From contig OZ059894.1 in assembly GCA_964057225.1 (NCBI GenBank), positions 21,234,476-21,298,475 on the forward strand: DNA of 64,000 nucleotides, in the 5' to 3' direction. The notes below the pieces were generated by a model. It had not been told where the DNA came from. It worked only from the letters and a program-made list of their open reading frames with translations, and ran no database searches. The position numbers and the translations under genes are program-made. This document shows positions 37,001 through 50,512 of this stretch, in pieces. The number at the start of each line of letters is the position of its first letter. Within the stretch, counting starts at the first letter, position 1. The DNA is from Auanema rhodensis. Taxonomy: Eukaryota > Nematoda > Chromadorea > Rhabditida > Rhabditidae.

Positions 37001-40000
37001 AATTCTTCAGGGTGAAAATCGAGGATATAAGTGTAAACTTATATCAGTTGATATCTCGGTGCATTTTTAAGCTAGCGCAAATCTGATAACACAGATCGAC
37101 GCAGCTTAAAAATCCGCATCGAATGCACTATACTACATTGAGAAACGCTTAATACAAAAATTAGTTATGATCGTTTGAAAAATGATGCATTAGTGTATGT
37201 TGAGTTTCCATGTACACTCAACATTGCTTCCAAAAACATTTTGACAAAAATTTTTTCGAAAAATTTCAGAATAATTCAGCAAAAAGTAGATGTTTTTAGA
37301 TTCCTTTTTCCAAGGCAAAGACGATGGACAATGTTATTCAACGAAAAAATTAATTCTTCAGGGTGAAAATCGAGGATATAAGTGTGAACTTATATCAGTT
37401 GATATCTCGGTGCATTTTTAAGCTAGCGCAAATCTGATAACACAGATCGACGCAGCTTAAAAATCCGCATCGAATGCACTATACTACATTGAGAAACGTT
37501 TGATACAAAAATTAGTTATGATCGTTTGAAAAATGATGCATTAGTGTATGTTGAGTTTCCATGTACACTCAACATTGCTTCCAAAAACATTTTGACAAAA
37601 ATTTTTTCGAAAAATTTCAGAATAATTCAGCAAAAAGTAGATGTTTTTAGATTCCTTTTTCCAAGGCAAAGACGATGGACAATGTTATTCAACGAAAAAA
37701 TTAATTCTTCAGGGTGAAAATCGAGGATATAAGTGTGAACTTATATCAGTTGATATCTCGGTGCATTTTTAAGCTAGCGCAAATCTGATAACACAGATCG
37801 ACGCAGCTTAAAAATCCGCATCGAATGCACTATACTACATTGAGAAACGTTTGATACAAAAATTAGTTATGATCGTTTGAAAAATGATGCATTAGTGTAT
37901 GTTGAGTTTCCATGTACACTCAACATTGCTTCCAAAAACATTTTGACAAAAATTTTTTCGAAAAATTTCAAAATAATTTAGCAAAAAGTAGATGTTTTTA
38001 GATTCCTTTTTTTAAGGCAAAGACGATGGACAATGTTATTCAACGAAAAAATTAATTCTTCAGGGTGAAAATCGAGGATATAAGTGTGAACTTATATCAG
38101 TTGATATCTCGGTGCATTTTTAAGCTAGCGCAAATCTGATAACACAGATCGACGCAGCTTAAAAATCCGCATCGAATGCACTATACTTCATTGAGAAACG
38201 CTTAATACACAAATTAGTTATGATCGTTTGAAAAATGATGCATTAGTGTATGTTGAGTTTCCATGTACACTCAACATTGCTTCCAAAAACATTTTGACAA
38301 AAATTTTTTCGAAAAATTTCAAAATAATTTAGCAAAAAGTAGATGTTTTTAGATTTCTTTTTTCAAGGCAAAGACGATGGACAATGTTATTCAACGAAAA
38401 AATTAATTCTTCAGGGTGAAAATCGAGGATATAAGTGTAAACTTATATCAGTTGATATCTCGGTGCATTTTTAAGCTAGCGCAAATCTGATAACACAGAT
38501 CGACGCAGCTTAAAAATCCGCATCGAATGCACTATACTACATTGAGAAACGCTTAATACAAAAATTAGTTATGATCGTTTGAAAAATGATGCATTAGTGT
38601 ATGTTGAGTTTCCATGTACACTCAACATTGCTTCCAAAAACATTTTGACAAAAATTTTTTCGAAAAATTTCAGAATAATTCAGCAAAAAGTAGATGTTTT
38701 TAGATTCCTTTTTCCAAGGCAAAGACGATGGACAATGTTATTCAACGAAAAAATTAATTCTTCAGGGTGAAAATCGAGGATATAAGTGTGAACTTATATC
38801 AGTTGATATCTCGGTGCATTTTTAAGCTAGCGCAAATCTGATAACACAGATCGACGCAGCTTAAAAATCCGCATCGAATGCACTATACTACATTGAGAAA
38901 CGTTTGATACAAAAATTAGTTATGATCGTTTGAAAAATGATGCATTAGTGTATGTTGAGTTTCCATGTACACTCAACATTGCTTCCAAAAACATTTTGAC
39001 AAAAATTTTTTCGAAAAATTTCAGAATAATTCAGCAAAAAGTAGATGTTTTTAGATTCCTTTTTCCAAGGCAAAGACGATGGACAATGTTATTCAACGAA
39101 AAAATTAATTCTTCAGGGTGAAAATCGAGGATATAAGTGTGAACTTATATCAGTTGATATCTCGGTGCATTTTTAAGCTAGCGCAAATCTGATAACACAG
39201 ATCGACGCAGCTTAAAAATCCGCATCGAATGCACTATACTACATTGAGAAACGTTTGATACAAAAATTAGTTATGATCGTTTGAAAAATGATGCATTAGT
39301 GTATGTTGAGTTTCCATGTACACTCAACATTGCTTCCAAAAACATTTTGACAAAAATTTTTTCGAAAAATTTCAGAATAATTCAGCAAAAAGTAGATGTT
39401 TTTAGATTCCTTTTTCCAAGGCAAAGACGATGGACAATGTTATTCAACGAAAAAATTAATTCTTCAGGGTGAAAATCGAGGATATAAGTGTGAACTTATA
39501 TCAGTTGATATCTCGGTGCATTTTTAAGCTAGCGCAAATCTGATAACACAGATCGACGCAGCTTAAAAATCCGCATCGAATGCACTATACTACATTGAGA
39601 AACGTTTGATACAAAAATTAGTTATGATCGTTTGAAAAATGATGCATTAGTGTATGTTGAGTTTCCATGTACACTCAACATTGCTTCCAAAAACATTTTG
39701 ACAAAAATTTTTTCGAAAAATTTCAAAATAATTTAGCAAAAAGTAGATGTTTTTAGATTCCTTTTTTTAAGGCAAAGACGATGGACAATGTTATTCAACG
39801 AAAAAATTAATTCTTCAGGGTGAAAATCGAGGATATAAGTGTGAACTTATATCAGTTGATATCTCGGTGCATTTTTAAGCTAGCGCAAATCTGATAACAC
39901 AGATCGACGCAGCTTAAAAATCCGCATCGAATGCACTATACTACATTGAGAAACGCTTAATACACAAATTAGTTATGATCGTTTGAAAAATGATGCATTA

Positions 40001-41737
40001 GTGTATGTTGAGTTTCCATGTACACTCAACATTGCTTCCAAAAACATTTTGACAAAAATTTTTTCGAAAAATTTCAAAATAATTTAGCAAAAAGTAGATG
40101 TTTTTAGATTTCTTTTTTCAAGGCAAAGACGATGGACAATGTTATTCAACGAAAAAATTAATTCTTCAGGGTGAAAATCGAGGATATAAGTGTAAACTTA
40201 TATCAGTTGATATCTCGGTGCATTTTTAAGCTAGCGCAAATCTGATAACACAGATCGACGCAGCTTAAAAATCCGCATCGAATGCACTATACTACATTGA
40301 GAAACGCTTAATACAAAAATTAGTTATGATCGTTTGAAAAATGATGCATTAGTGTATGTTGAGTTTCCATGTACACTCAACATTGCTTCCAAAAACATTT
40401 TGACAAAAATTTTTTCGAAAAATTTCAGAATAATTCAGCAAAAAGTAGATGTTTTTAGATTCCTTTTTCCAAGGCAAAGACGATGGACAATGTTATTCAA
40501 CGAAAAAATTAATTCTTCAGGGTGAAAATCGAGGATATAAGTGTGAACTTATATCAGTTGATATCTCGGTGCATTTTTAAGCTAGCGCAAATCTGATAAC
40601 ACAGATCGACGCAGCTTAAAAATCCGCATCGAATGCACTATACTACATTGAGAAACGTTTGATACAAAAATTAGTTATGATCGTTTGAAAAATGATGCAT
40701 TAGTGTATGTTGAGTTTCCATGTACACTCAACATTGCTTCCAAAAACATTTTGACAAAAATTTTTTCGAAAAATTTCAAAATAATTTAGCAAAAAGTAGA
40801 TGTTTTTAGATTTCTTTTTTCAAGGCAAAGACGATGGACAATGTTATTCAACGAAAAAATTAATTCTTCAGGGTGAAAATCGAGGATATAAGTGTGAACT
40901 TATATCAGTTGATATCTCGGTGCATTTTTAAGCTAGCGCAAATCTGATAACACAGATCGACGCAGCTTAAAAATCCGCATCGAATGCACTATACTACATT
41001 GAGAAACGCTTAATACACAAATTAGTTATGATCGTTTGAAAAATGATGCATTAGTGTATGTTGAGTTTCCATGTACACTCAACATTGCTTCCAAAAACAT
41101 TTTGACAAAAATTTTTTCGAAAAATTTCAAAATAATTTAGCAAAAAGTAGATGTTTTTAGATTTCTTTTTTCAAGGCAAAGACGATGGACAATGTTATTC
41201 AACGAAAAAATTAATTCTTCAGGGTGAAAATCGAGGATATAAGTGTAAACTTATATCAGTTGATATCTCGGTGCATTTTTAAGCTAGCGCAAATCTGATA
41301 ACACAGATCGACGCAGCTTAAAAATCCGCATCGAATGCACTATACTACATTGAGAAACGCTTAATACAAAAATTAGTTATGATCGTTTGAAAAATGATGC
41401 ATTAGTGTATGTTGAGTTTCCATGTACACTCAACATTGCTTCCAAAAACATTTTGACAAAAATTTTTTCGAAAAATTTCAGAATAATTCAGCAAAAAGTA
41501 GATGTTTTTAGATTTCTTTTTCCAAGGCAAAGACGATGGACAATGTTATTCAACGAAAAAATTAATTCTTCAGGGTGAAAATCGAGGATATAAGTGTGAA
41601 CTTATATCAGTTGATATCTCGGTGCATTTTTAAGCTAGCGCAAATCTGATAACACAGATCGACGCAGCTTAAAAATCCGCATCGAATGCACTATACTACA
41701 TTGAGAAACGCTTAATACACAAATTAGTTATGATCGT
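34016..41737 (+). repeat. b-subtype-rich region with 702-bp dimers
   Basis: Eleven of 22 units are b-type: starts 34016, 34718, 35420, 36473, 37175, 37526, 38579, 38930, 39281, 40334 and 41387. Most alternate with units having TCTTTTTTC and A212, forming b/non-b dimers; 38579-39631 is a run of three apparently identical b units. Almost all b units here end in the T325/G328 haplotype, whereas b units left of 20 kb end in the C332/C334 CA haplotype, so the subtype has been recombined with different 3' segments. Confidence 0.85.
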
Positions 41738-44700
41738 TTGAAAAATGATGCATTAGTGTATGTTGAGTTTCCATGTACACTCAACATTGCTTCCAAAAAC
41801 ATTTTGACAAAAATTTTTTCGAAAAATTTCAAAATAATTTAGCAAAAAGTAGATGTTTTTAGATTTCTTTTTTCAAGGCAAAGACGATGGACAATGTTAT
41901 TCAACGAAAAAATTAATTCTTCAGGGTGAAAATCGAGGGTATAAGTGTGAACATATATCAGTTGATATCTCGGTGCATTTTTAAGCTAGCGCAAATCGGA
42001 TAACACAGATCGACGCAGCTTAAAAATCCGCATCGAATGCACTATACTACATTGAGAAACGCTTAATACACAAATTAGTTATGATCGTTTGAAAAATGAT
42101 GCATTAGTGTATGTTGAGTTTCCATGTACACTCAACATTGCTTCCAAAAACATTTTGACAAAAATTTTTTCGAAAAATTTCAAAATAATTTAGCAAAAAG
42201 TAGATGTTTTTAGATTTCTTTTTTCAAGGCAAAGACGATGGACAATGTTATTCAACGAAAAAATTAATTCTTCAGGGTGAAAATCGAGGATATAAGTGTG
42301 AACATATATCAGTTGATATCTCGGTGCATTTTTAAGCTAGCGCAAATCAGATAACACAGATCGACGCAGCTTAAAAATCCGCATCGAATGCACTATACTA
42401 CATCAAGAAACTTTTAATACACAAATTAGTTATGATCGTTTGAAAAATGATGCATTAGTGTATGTTGAGTTTCCATGTACACTCAACATTGCTTCCAAAA
42501 ACATTTTGACAAAAATTTTTTCGAAAAATTTCAAAATAATTTAGCAAAAAGTAGATGTTTTTAGATTCCTTTTTTTAAGGCAAAGACGATGGACAATGTT
42601 ATTCAACGAAAAAATTAATTCTTCAGGGTGAAAATCGAGGATATAAGTGTGAACTTATATCAGTTGATATCTCGGTGCATTTTTAAGCTAGCGCAAATCT
42701 GATAACACAGATCGACGCAGCTTAAAAATCCGCATCGAATGCACTATACTACATTGAGAAACGCTTAATACAAAAATTAGTTATGATCGTTTGAAAAATG
42801 ATGCATTAGTGTATGTTGAGTTTCCATGTACACTCAACATTGCTTCCAAAAACATTTTGACAAAACTTTTTTCGAAAAATTTCAAAATAATTTAGCTAAA
42901 AGTAGATGTTTTTAGATTCCTTTTTTCAAGGCAAAGACGATGGACAATGTTATTCAACGAAAAAATTAATTCTTCAGGGTGAAAATCGAGGATATAAGTG
43001 TGAACTTATATCAGTTGATATCTCGGTGCATTTTTAAGCTAGCGCAAATCTGATAACACAGATCGACGCAGCTTAAAAATCCGCATCGAATGCACTATAC
43101 TACATTGAGAAACGCTTAATACACAAATTAGTTATGATCGTTTGAAAAATGATGCATTAGTGTATGTTGAGTTTCCATGTACACTCAACATTGCTTCCAA
43201 AAACATTTTGACAAAAATTTTTTCGAAAAATTTCAAAATAATTTAGCAAAAAGTAGATGTTTTTAGATTCCTTTTTTCAAGGCAAAGACGATGGACAATG
43301 TTATTCAACGAAAAAATTAATTCTTCAGGGTGAAAATCGAGGATATAAGTGTGAACTTATATCAGTTGATATCTCGGTGCATTTTTAAGCTAGCGCAAAT
43401 CTGATAACACAGATCGACGCAGCTTAAAAATCCGCATCGAATGCACTATACTACATTGAGAAACGCTTAATACACAAATTAGTTATGATCGTTTGAAAAA
43501 TGATGCATTAGTGTATGTTGAGTTTCCATGTACACTCAACATTGCTTCCAAAAACATTTTGACAAAAATTTTTTCGAAAAATTTCAAAATAATTTAGCAA
43601 AAAGTAGATGTTTTTAGATTTCTTTTTTCAAGGCAAAGACGATGGACAATGTTATTCAACGAAAAAATTAATTCTTCAGGGTGAAAATCGAGGATATAAG
43701 TGTAAACTTATATCAGTTGATATCTCGGTGCATTTTTAAGCTAGCGCAAATCTGATAACACAGATCGACGCAGCTTAAAAATCCGCATCGAATGCACTAT
43801 ACTACATTGAGAAACGCTTAATACAAAAATTAGTTATGATCGTTTGAAAAATGATGCATTAGTGTATGTTGAGTTTCCATGTACACTCAACATTGCTTCC
43901 AAAAACATTTTGACAAAAATTTTTTCGAAAAATTTCAGAATAATTCAGCAAAAAGTAGATGTTTTTAGATTCCTTTTTCCAAGGCAAAGACGATGGACAA
44001 TGTTATTCAACGAAAAAATTAATTCTTCAGGGTGAAAATCGAGGATATAAGTGTGAACTTATATCAGTTGATATCTCGGTGCATTTTTAAGCTAGCGCAA
44101 ATCTGATAACACAGATCGACGCAGCTTAAAAATCCGCATCGAATGCACTATACTACATTGAGAAACGTTTGATACAAAAATTAGTTATGATCGTTTGAAA
44201 AATGATGCATTAGTGTATGTTGAGTTTCCATGTACACTCAACATTGCTTCCAAAAACATTTTGACAAAAATTTTTTCGAAAAATTTCAAAATAATTTAGC
44301 AAAAAGTAGATGTTTTTAGATTTCTTTTTTCAAGGCAAAGACGATGGACAATGTTATTCAACGAAAAAATTAATTCTTCAGGGTGAAAATCGAGGATATA
44401 AGTGTGAACTTATATCAGTTGATATCTCGGTGCATTTTTAAGCTAGCGCAAATCTGATAACACAGATCGACGCAGCTTAAAAATCCGCATCGAATGCACT
44501 ATACTACATTGAGAAACGCTTAATACACAAATTAGTTATGATCGTTTGAAAAATGATGCATTAGTGTATGTTGAGTTTCCATGTACACTCAACATTGCTT
44601 CCAAAAACATTTTGACAAAAATTTTTTCGAAAAATTTCAAAATAATTTAGCAAAAAGTAGATGTTTTTAGATTTCTTTTTTCAAGGCAAAGACGATGGAC

Positions 44701-45598
44701 AATGTTATTCAACGAAAAAATTAATTCTTCAGGGTGAAAATCGAGGATATAAGTGTGAACATATATCAGTTGATATCTCGGTGCATTTTTAAGCTAGCGC
44801 AAATCGGATAACACAGATCGACGCAGCTTAAAAATCCGCATCGAATGCACTATACTACATCAAGAAACTTTTAATACACAAATTAGTTATGATCGTTTGA
44901 AAAATGATGCATTAGTGTATGTTGAGTTTCCATGTACACTCAACATTGCTTCCAAAAACATTTTGACAAAAATTTTTTCGAAAAATTTCAAAATATTTTA
45001 GCAAAAAGTAGATGTTTTTAGATTCCTTTTTTTAAGGCAAAGACGATGGACAATGTTATTCAACGAAAAAATTAATTCTTCAGGGTGAAAATCGAGGATA
45101 TAAGTGTGAACTTATATCAGTTGATATCTCGGTGCATTTTTAAGCTAGCGCAAATCGGATAACACAGATCGACGCAGCTTAAAAATCCGCATCGAATGCA
45201 CTATACTACATCAAGAAACTTTTAATACACAAATTAGTTATGATCGTTTGAAAAATGATGCATTAGTGTATGTTGAGTTTCCATGTACACTCAACATTGC
45301 TTCCAAAAACATTTTGACAAAAATTTTTTCGAAAAATTTCAAAATAATTTAGCAAAAAGTAGATGTTTTTAGATTCCTTTTTTTAAGGCAAAGACGATGG
45401 ACAATGTTATTCAACGAAAAAATTAATTCTTCAGGGTGAAAATCGAGGATATAAGTGTGAACTTATATCAGTTGATATCTCGGTGCATTTTTAAGCTAGC
45501 GCAAATCTGATAACACAGATCGACGCAGCTTAAAAATCCGCATCGAATGCACTATACTACATTGAGAAACGCTTAATACAAAAATTAGTTATGATCGT
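41738..45598 (+). repeat. Eleven monomers, A216/G261 haplotype frequent
   Basis: Units at 41738, 42089 and 44546 carry A216 with a change at 260-261 (CGG or CAG). The first has the TG/C332 ending and the others CA with T324 T325, so the group is being broken up by exchange. The unit at 44897 has G261 without A216 and a private AATATTTTAG. The units at 42791 and 43142 repeat the pair at 26996 and 27347, including GCTAAAAG in the first. One b-type unit lies at 43844. Confidence 0.75.
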
Positions 45599-48406
45599 TT
45601 GAAAAATGATGCATTAGTGTATGTTGAGTTTCCATGTACACTCAACATTGCTTCCAAAAACATTTTGACAAAAATTTTTTCGAAAAATTTCAAAATAATT
45701 TAGCAAAAAGTAGATGTTTTTAGATTTCTTTTTTCAAGGCAAAGACGATGGACAATGTTATTCAACGAAAAAATTAATTCTTCAGGGTGAAAATCGAGGA
45801 TATAAGTGTAAACTTATATCAGTTGATATCTCGGTGCATTTTTAAGCTAGCGCACATCTGATAACACAGATCGACGCAGCTTAAAAATCCGCATCGAATG
45901 CACTATACTACATTGAGAAACGCTTAATACACAAATTAGTTATGATCGTTTGAAAAATGATGCATTAGTGTATGTTGAGTTTCCATGTACACTCAACATT
46001 GCTTCCAAAAACATTTTGACAAAAATTTTTTCGAAAAATTTCAAAATAATTTAGCAAAAAGTAGATGTTTTTAGATTTCTTTTTTTAAGGCAAAGACGAT
46101 GGACAATGTTATTCAACGAAAAAATTAATTCTTCAGGGTGAAAATCGAGGATATAAGTGTGAACTTATATCAGTTGATATCTCGGTGCATTTTTAAGCTA
46201 GCGCAAATCTGATAACACAGATCGACGCAGCTTAAAAATCCGCATCGCATGCACTATACTACATTGAGAAACGTTTGATACAAAAATTAGTTATGATCGT
46301 TTGAAAAATGATGCATTAGTGTATGTTGAGTTTCCATGTACACTCAACATTGCTTCCAAAAACATTTTGACAAAAATTTTTTCGAAAAATTTCAAAATAA
46401 TTTAGCAAAAAGTAGATGTTTTTAGATTTCTTTTTTCAAGGCAAAGACGATGGACAATGTTATTCAACGAAAAAATTAATTCTTCAGGGTGAAAATCGAG
46501 GATATAAGTGTAAACTTATATCAGTTGATATCTCGGTGCATTTTTAAGCTAGCGCACATCTGATAACACAGATCGACGCAGCTTAAAAATCCGCATCGAA
46601 TGCACTATACTACATTGAGAAACGCTTAATACACAAATTAGTTATGATCGTTTGAAAAATGATGCATTAGTGTATGTTGAGTTTCCATGTACACTCAACA
46701 TTGCTTCCAAAAACATTTTGACAAAAATTTTTTCGAAAAATTTCAAAATAATTTAGCAAAAAGTAGATGTTTTTAGATTTCTTTTTTCAAGGCAAAGACG
46801 ATGGACAATGTTATTCAACGAAAAAATTAATTCTTCAGGGTGAAAATCGAGGATATAAGTGTGAACATATATCAGTTGATATCTCGGTGCATTTTTAAGC
46901 TAGCGCAAATCGGATAACACAGATCGACGCAGCTTAAAAATCCGCATCGAATGCACTATACTACATCAAGAAACTTTTAATACACAAATTAGTTATGATC
47001 GTTTGAAAAATGATGCATTAGTGTATGTTGAGTTTCCATGTACACTCAACATTGCTTCCAAAAACATTTTGACAAAAATTTTTTCGAAAAATTTCAAAAT
47101 AATTTAGCAAAAAGTAGATGTTTTAAGATTCCTTTTTTTAAGGCAAAGACTATGGACAATGTTATTCAACGAAAAAATTAATTCTTCAGGGTGAAAATCG
47201 AGGATATAAGTGTGAACTTATATCAGTTGATATCTCGGTGCATTTTTAAGCTAGCGCAAATCTGATAACACAGATCGACGCAGCTTAAAAATCCGCATCG
47301 AATGCACTATACTACATTGAGAAACGCTTAATACAAAAATTAGTTATGATCGTTTGAAAAATGATGCATTAGTGTATGTTGAGTTTCCATGTACACTCAA
47401 CATTGCTTCCAAAAACATTTTGACAAAAATTTTTTCGAAAAATTTCAAAATAATTTAGCAAAAAGTAGATGTTTTTAGATTTCTTTTTTCAAGGCAAAGA
47501 CGATGGACAATGTTATTCAACGAAAAAATTAATTCTTCAGGGTGAAAATCGAGGATATAAGTGTAAACTTATATCAGTTGATATCTCGGTGCATTTTTAA
47601 GCTAGTGCAAATCTGATAACACAGATCGACGCAGCTTAAAAATCCGCATCGAATGCACTATACTACATTGAGAAACGCTTAATACAAAAATTAGTTATGA
47701 TCGTTTGAAAAATGATGCATTAGTGTATGTTGAGTTTCCATGTACACTCAACATTGCTTCCAAAAACATTTTGACAAAAATTTTTTCGAAAAATTTCAGA
47801 ATAATTCAGCAAAAAGTAGATGTTTTTAGATTCCTTTTTTCAAGGCAAAGACGATGGACAATGTTATTCAACGAAAAAATTAATTCTTCAGGGTGAAAAT
47901 CGAGGATATAAGTGTAAACTTATATCAGTTGATATCTCGGTGCATTTTTAAGCTAGCGCACATCTGATAACACAGATCGACGCAGCTTAAAAATCCGCAT
48001 CGAATGCACTATACTACATTGAGAAACGCTTAATACACAAATTAGTTATGATCGTTTGAAAAATGATGCATTAGTGTATGTTGAGTTTCCATGTACACTC
48101 AACATTGCTTCCAAAAACATTTTGACAAAAATTTTTTCGAAAAATTTCAAAATAATTTAGCAAAAAGTAGATGTTTTTAGATTTCTTTTTTCAAGGCAAA
48201 GACGATGGACAATGTTATTCAACGAAAAAATTAATTCTTCAGGGTGAAAATCGAGGATATAAGTGTAAACTTATATCAGTTGATATCTCGGTGCATTTTT
48301 AAGCTAGCGCACATCTGATAACACAGATCGACGCAGCTTAAAAATCCGCATCGAATGCACTATACTACATTGAGAAACGCTTAATACACAAATTAGTTAT
48401 GATCGT
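45599..48406 (+). repeat. Eight monomers, C257 units common
   Basis: Units with A212 plus C257 (typical of HOR-A unit 3 in the left domain) reappear here, now with C332 endings. The unit at 45950 has CATCGCATG at the end of IR3; the unit at 47354 has GCTAGTGC, which removes the GCTAGC site. Both rare changes recur in the next block. The unit at 47003 has private changes (TTTTAAG and GACTATGG). The b-type unit at 47705 has the CCTTTTTTC window, a partial mixture. Confidence 0.75.
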
Positions 48407-50512
48407 TTGAAAAATGATGCATTAGTGTATGTTGAGTTTCCATGTACACTCAACATTGCTTCCAAAAACATTTTGACAAAAATTTTTTCGAAAAATTTCA
48501 AAATAATTTAGCAAAAAGTAGATGTTTTTAGATTTCTTTTTTTAAGGCAAAGACGATGGACAATGTTATTCAACGAAAAAATTAATTCTTCAGGGTGAAA
48601 ATCGAGGATATAAGTGTGAACTTATATCAGTTGATATCTCGGTGCATTTTTAAGCTAGCGCAAATCTGATAACACAGATCGACGCAGCTTAAAAATCCGC
48701 ATCGCATGCACTATACTACATTGAGAAACGTTTGATACAAAAATTAGTTATGATCGTTTGAAAAATGATGCATTAGTGTATGTTGAGTTTCCATGTACAC
48801 TCAACATTGCTTCCAAAAACATTTTGACAAAAATTTTTTCGAAAAATTTCAAAATAATTTAGCAAAAAGTAGATGTTTTTAGATTTCTTTTTTCAAGGCA
48901 AAGACGATGGACAATGTTATTCAACGAAAAAATTAATTCTTCAGGGTGAAAATCGAGGATATAAGTGTAAACTTATATCAGTTGATATCTCGGTGCATTT
49001 TTAAGCTAGCGCACATCTGATAACACAGATCGACGCAGCTTAAAAATCCGCATCGAATGCACTATACTACATTGAGAAACGCTTAATACACAAATTAGTT
49101 ATGATCGTTTGAAAAATGATGCATTAGTGTATGTTGAGTTTCCATGTACACTCAACATTGCTTCCAAAAACATTTTGACAAAAATTTTTTCGAAAAATTT
49201 CAAAATAATTTAGCAAAAAGTAGATGTTTTTAGATTTCTTTTTTCAAGGCAAAGACGATGGACAATGTTATTCAACGAAAAAATTAATTCTTCAGGGTGA
49301 AAATCGAGGATATAAGTGTAAACTTATATCAGTTGATATCTCGGTGCATTTTTAAGCTAGTGCAAATCTGATAACACAGATCGACGCAGCTTAAAAATCC
49401 GCATCGAATGCACTATACTACATTGAGAAACGCTTAATACAAAAATTAGTTATGATCGTTTGAAAAATGATGCATTAGTGTATGTTGAGTTTCCATGTAC
49501 ACTCAACATTGCTTCCAAAAACATTTTGACAAAAATTTTTTCGAAAAATTTCAAAATAATTTAGCAAAAAGTAGATGTTTTTAGATTTCTTTTTTTAAGG
49601 CAAAGACGATGGACAATGTTATTCAACGAAAAAATTAATTCTTCAGGGTGAAAATCGAGGATATAAGTGTGAACTTATATCAGTTGATATCTCGGTGCAT
49701 TTTTAAGCTAGCGCAAATCTGATAACACAGATCGACGCAGCTTAAAAATCCGCATCGCATGCACTATACTACATTGAGAAACGTTTGATACAAAAATTAG
49801 TTATGATCGTTTGAAAAATGATGCATTAGTGTATGTTGAGTTTCCATGTACACTCAACATTGCTTCCAAAAACATTTTGACAAAAATTTTTTCGAAAAAT
49901 TTCAAAATAATTTAGCAAAAAGTAGATGTTTTTAGATTTCTTTTTTCAAGGCAAAGACGATGGACAATGTTATTCAACGAAAAAATTAATTCTTCAGGGT
50001 GAAAATCGAGGATATAAGTGTAAACTTATATCAGTTGATATCTCGGTGCATTTTTAAGCTAGCGCACATCTGATAACACAGATCGACGCAGCTTAAAAAT
50101 CCGCATCGAATGCACTATACTACATTGAGAAACGCTTAATACACAAATTAGTTATGATCGTTTGAAAAATGATGCATTAGTGTATGTTGAGTTTCCATGT
50201 ACACTCAACATTGCTTCCAAAAACATTTTGACAAAAATTTTTTCGAAAAATTTCAAAATAATTTAGCAAAAAGTAGATGTTTTTAGATTTCTTTTTTCAA
50301 GGCAAAGACGATGGACAATGTTATTCAACGAAAAAATTAATTCTTCAGGGTGAAAATCGAGGATATAAGTGTAAACTTATATCAGTTGATATCTCGGTGC
50401 ATTTTTAAGCTAGTGCAAATCTGATAACACAGATCGACGCAGCTTAAAAATCCGCATCGAATGCACTATACTACATTGAGAAACGCTTAATACAAAAATT
50501 AGTTATGATCGT
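48407..50512 (+). repeat. Tandem duplication of three monomers (2 x 1053 bp)
   Basis: 48407-49459 and 49460-50512 match unit for unit: TCTTTTTTT window with CATCGCATG; TCTTTTTTC, A212, C257; TCTTTTTTC, A212 with GCTAGTGC. Two rare markers in fixed order in both copies argue for a single duplication event. I saw no difference between the copies. Confidence 0.87.
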
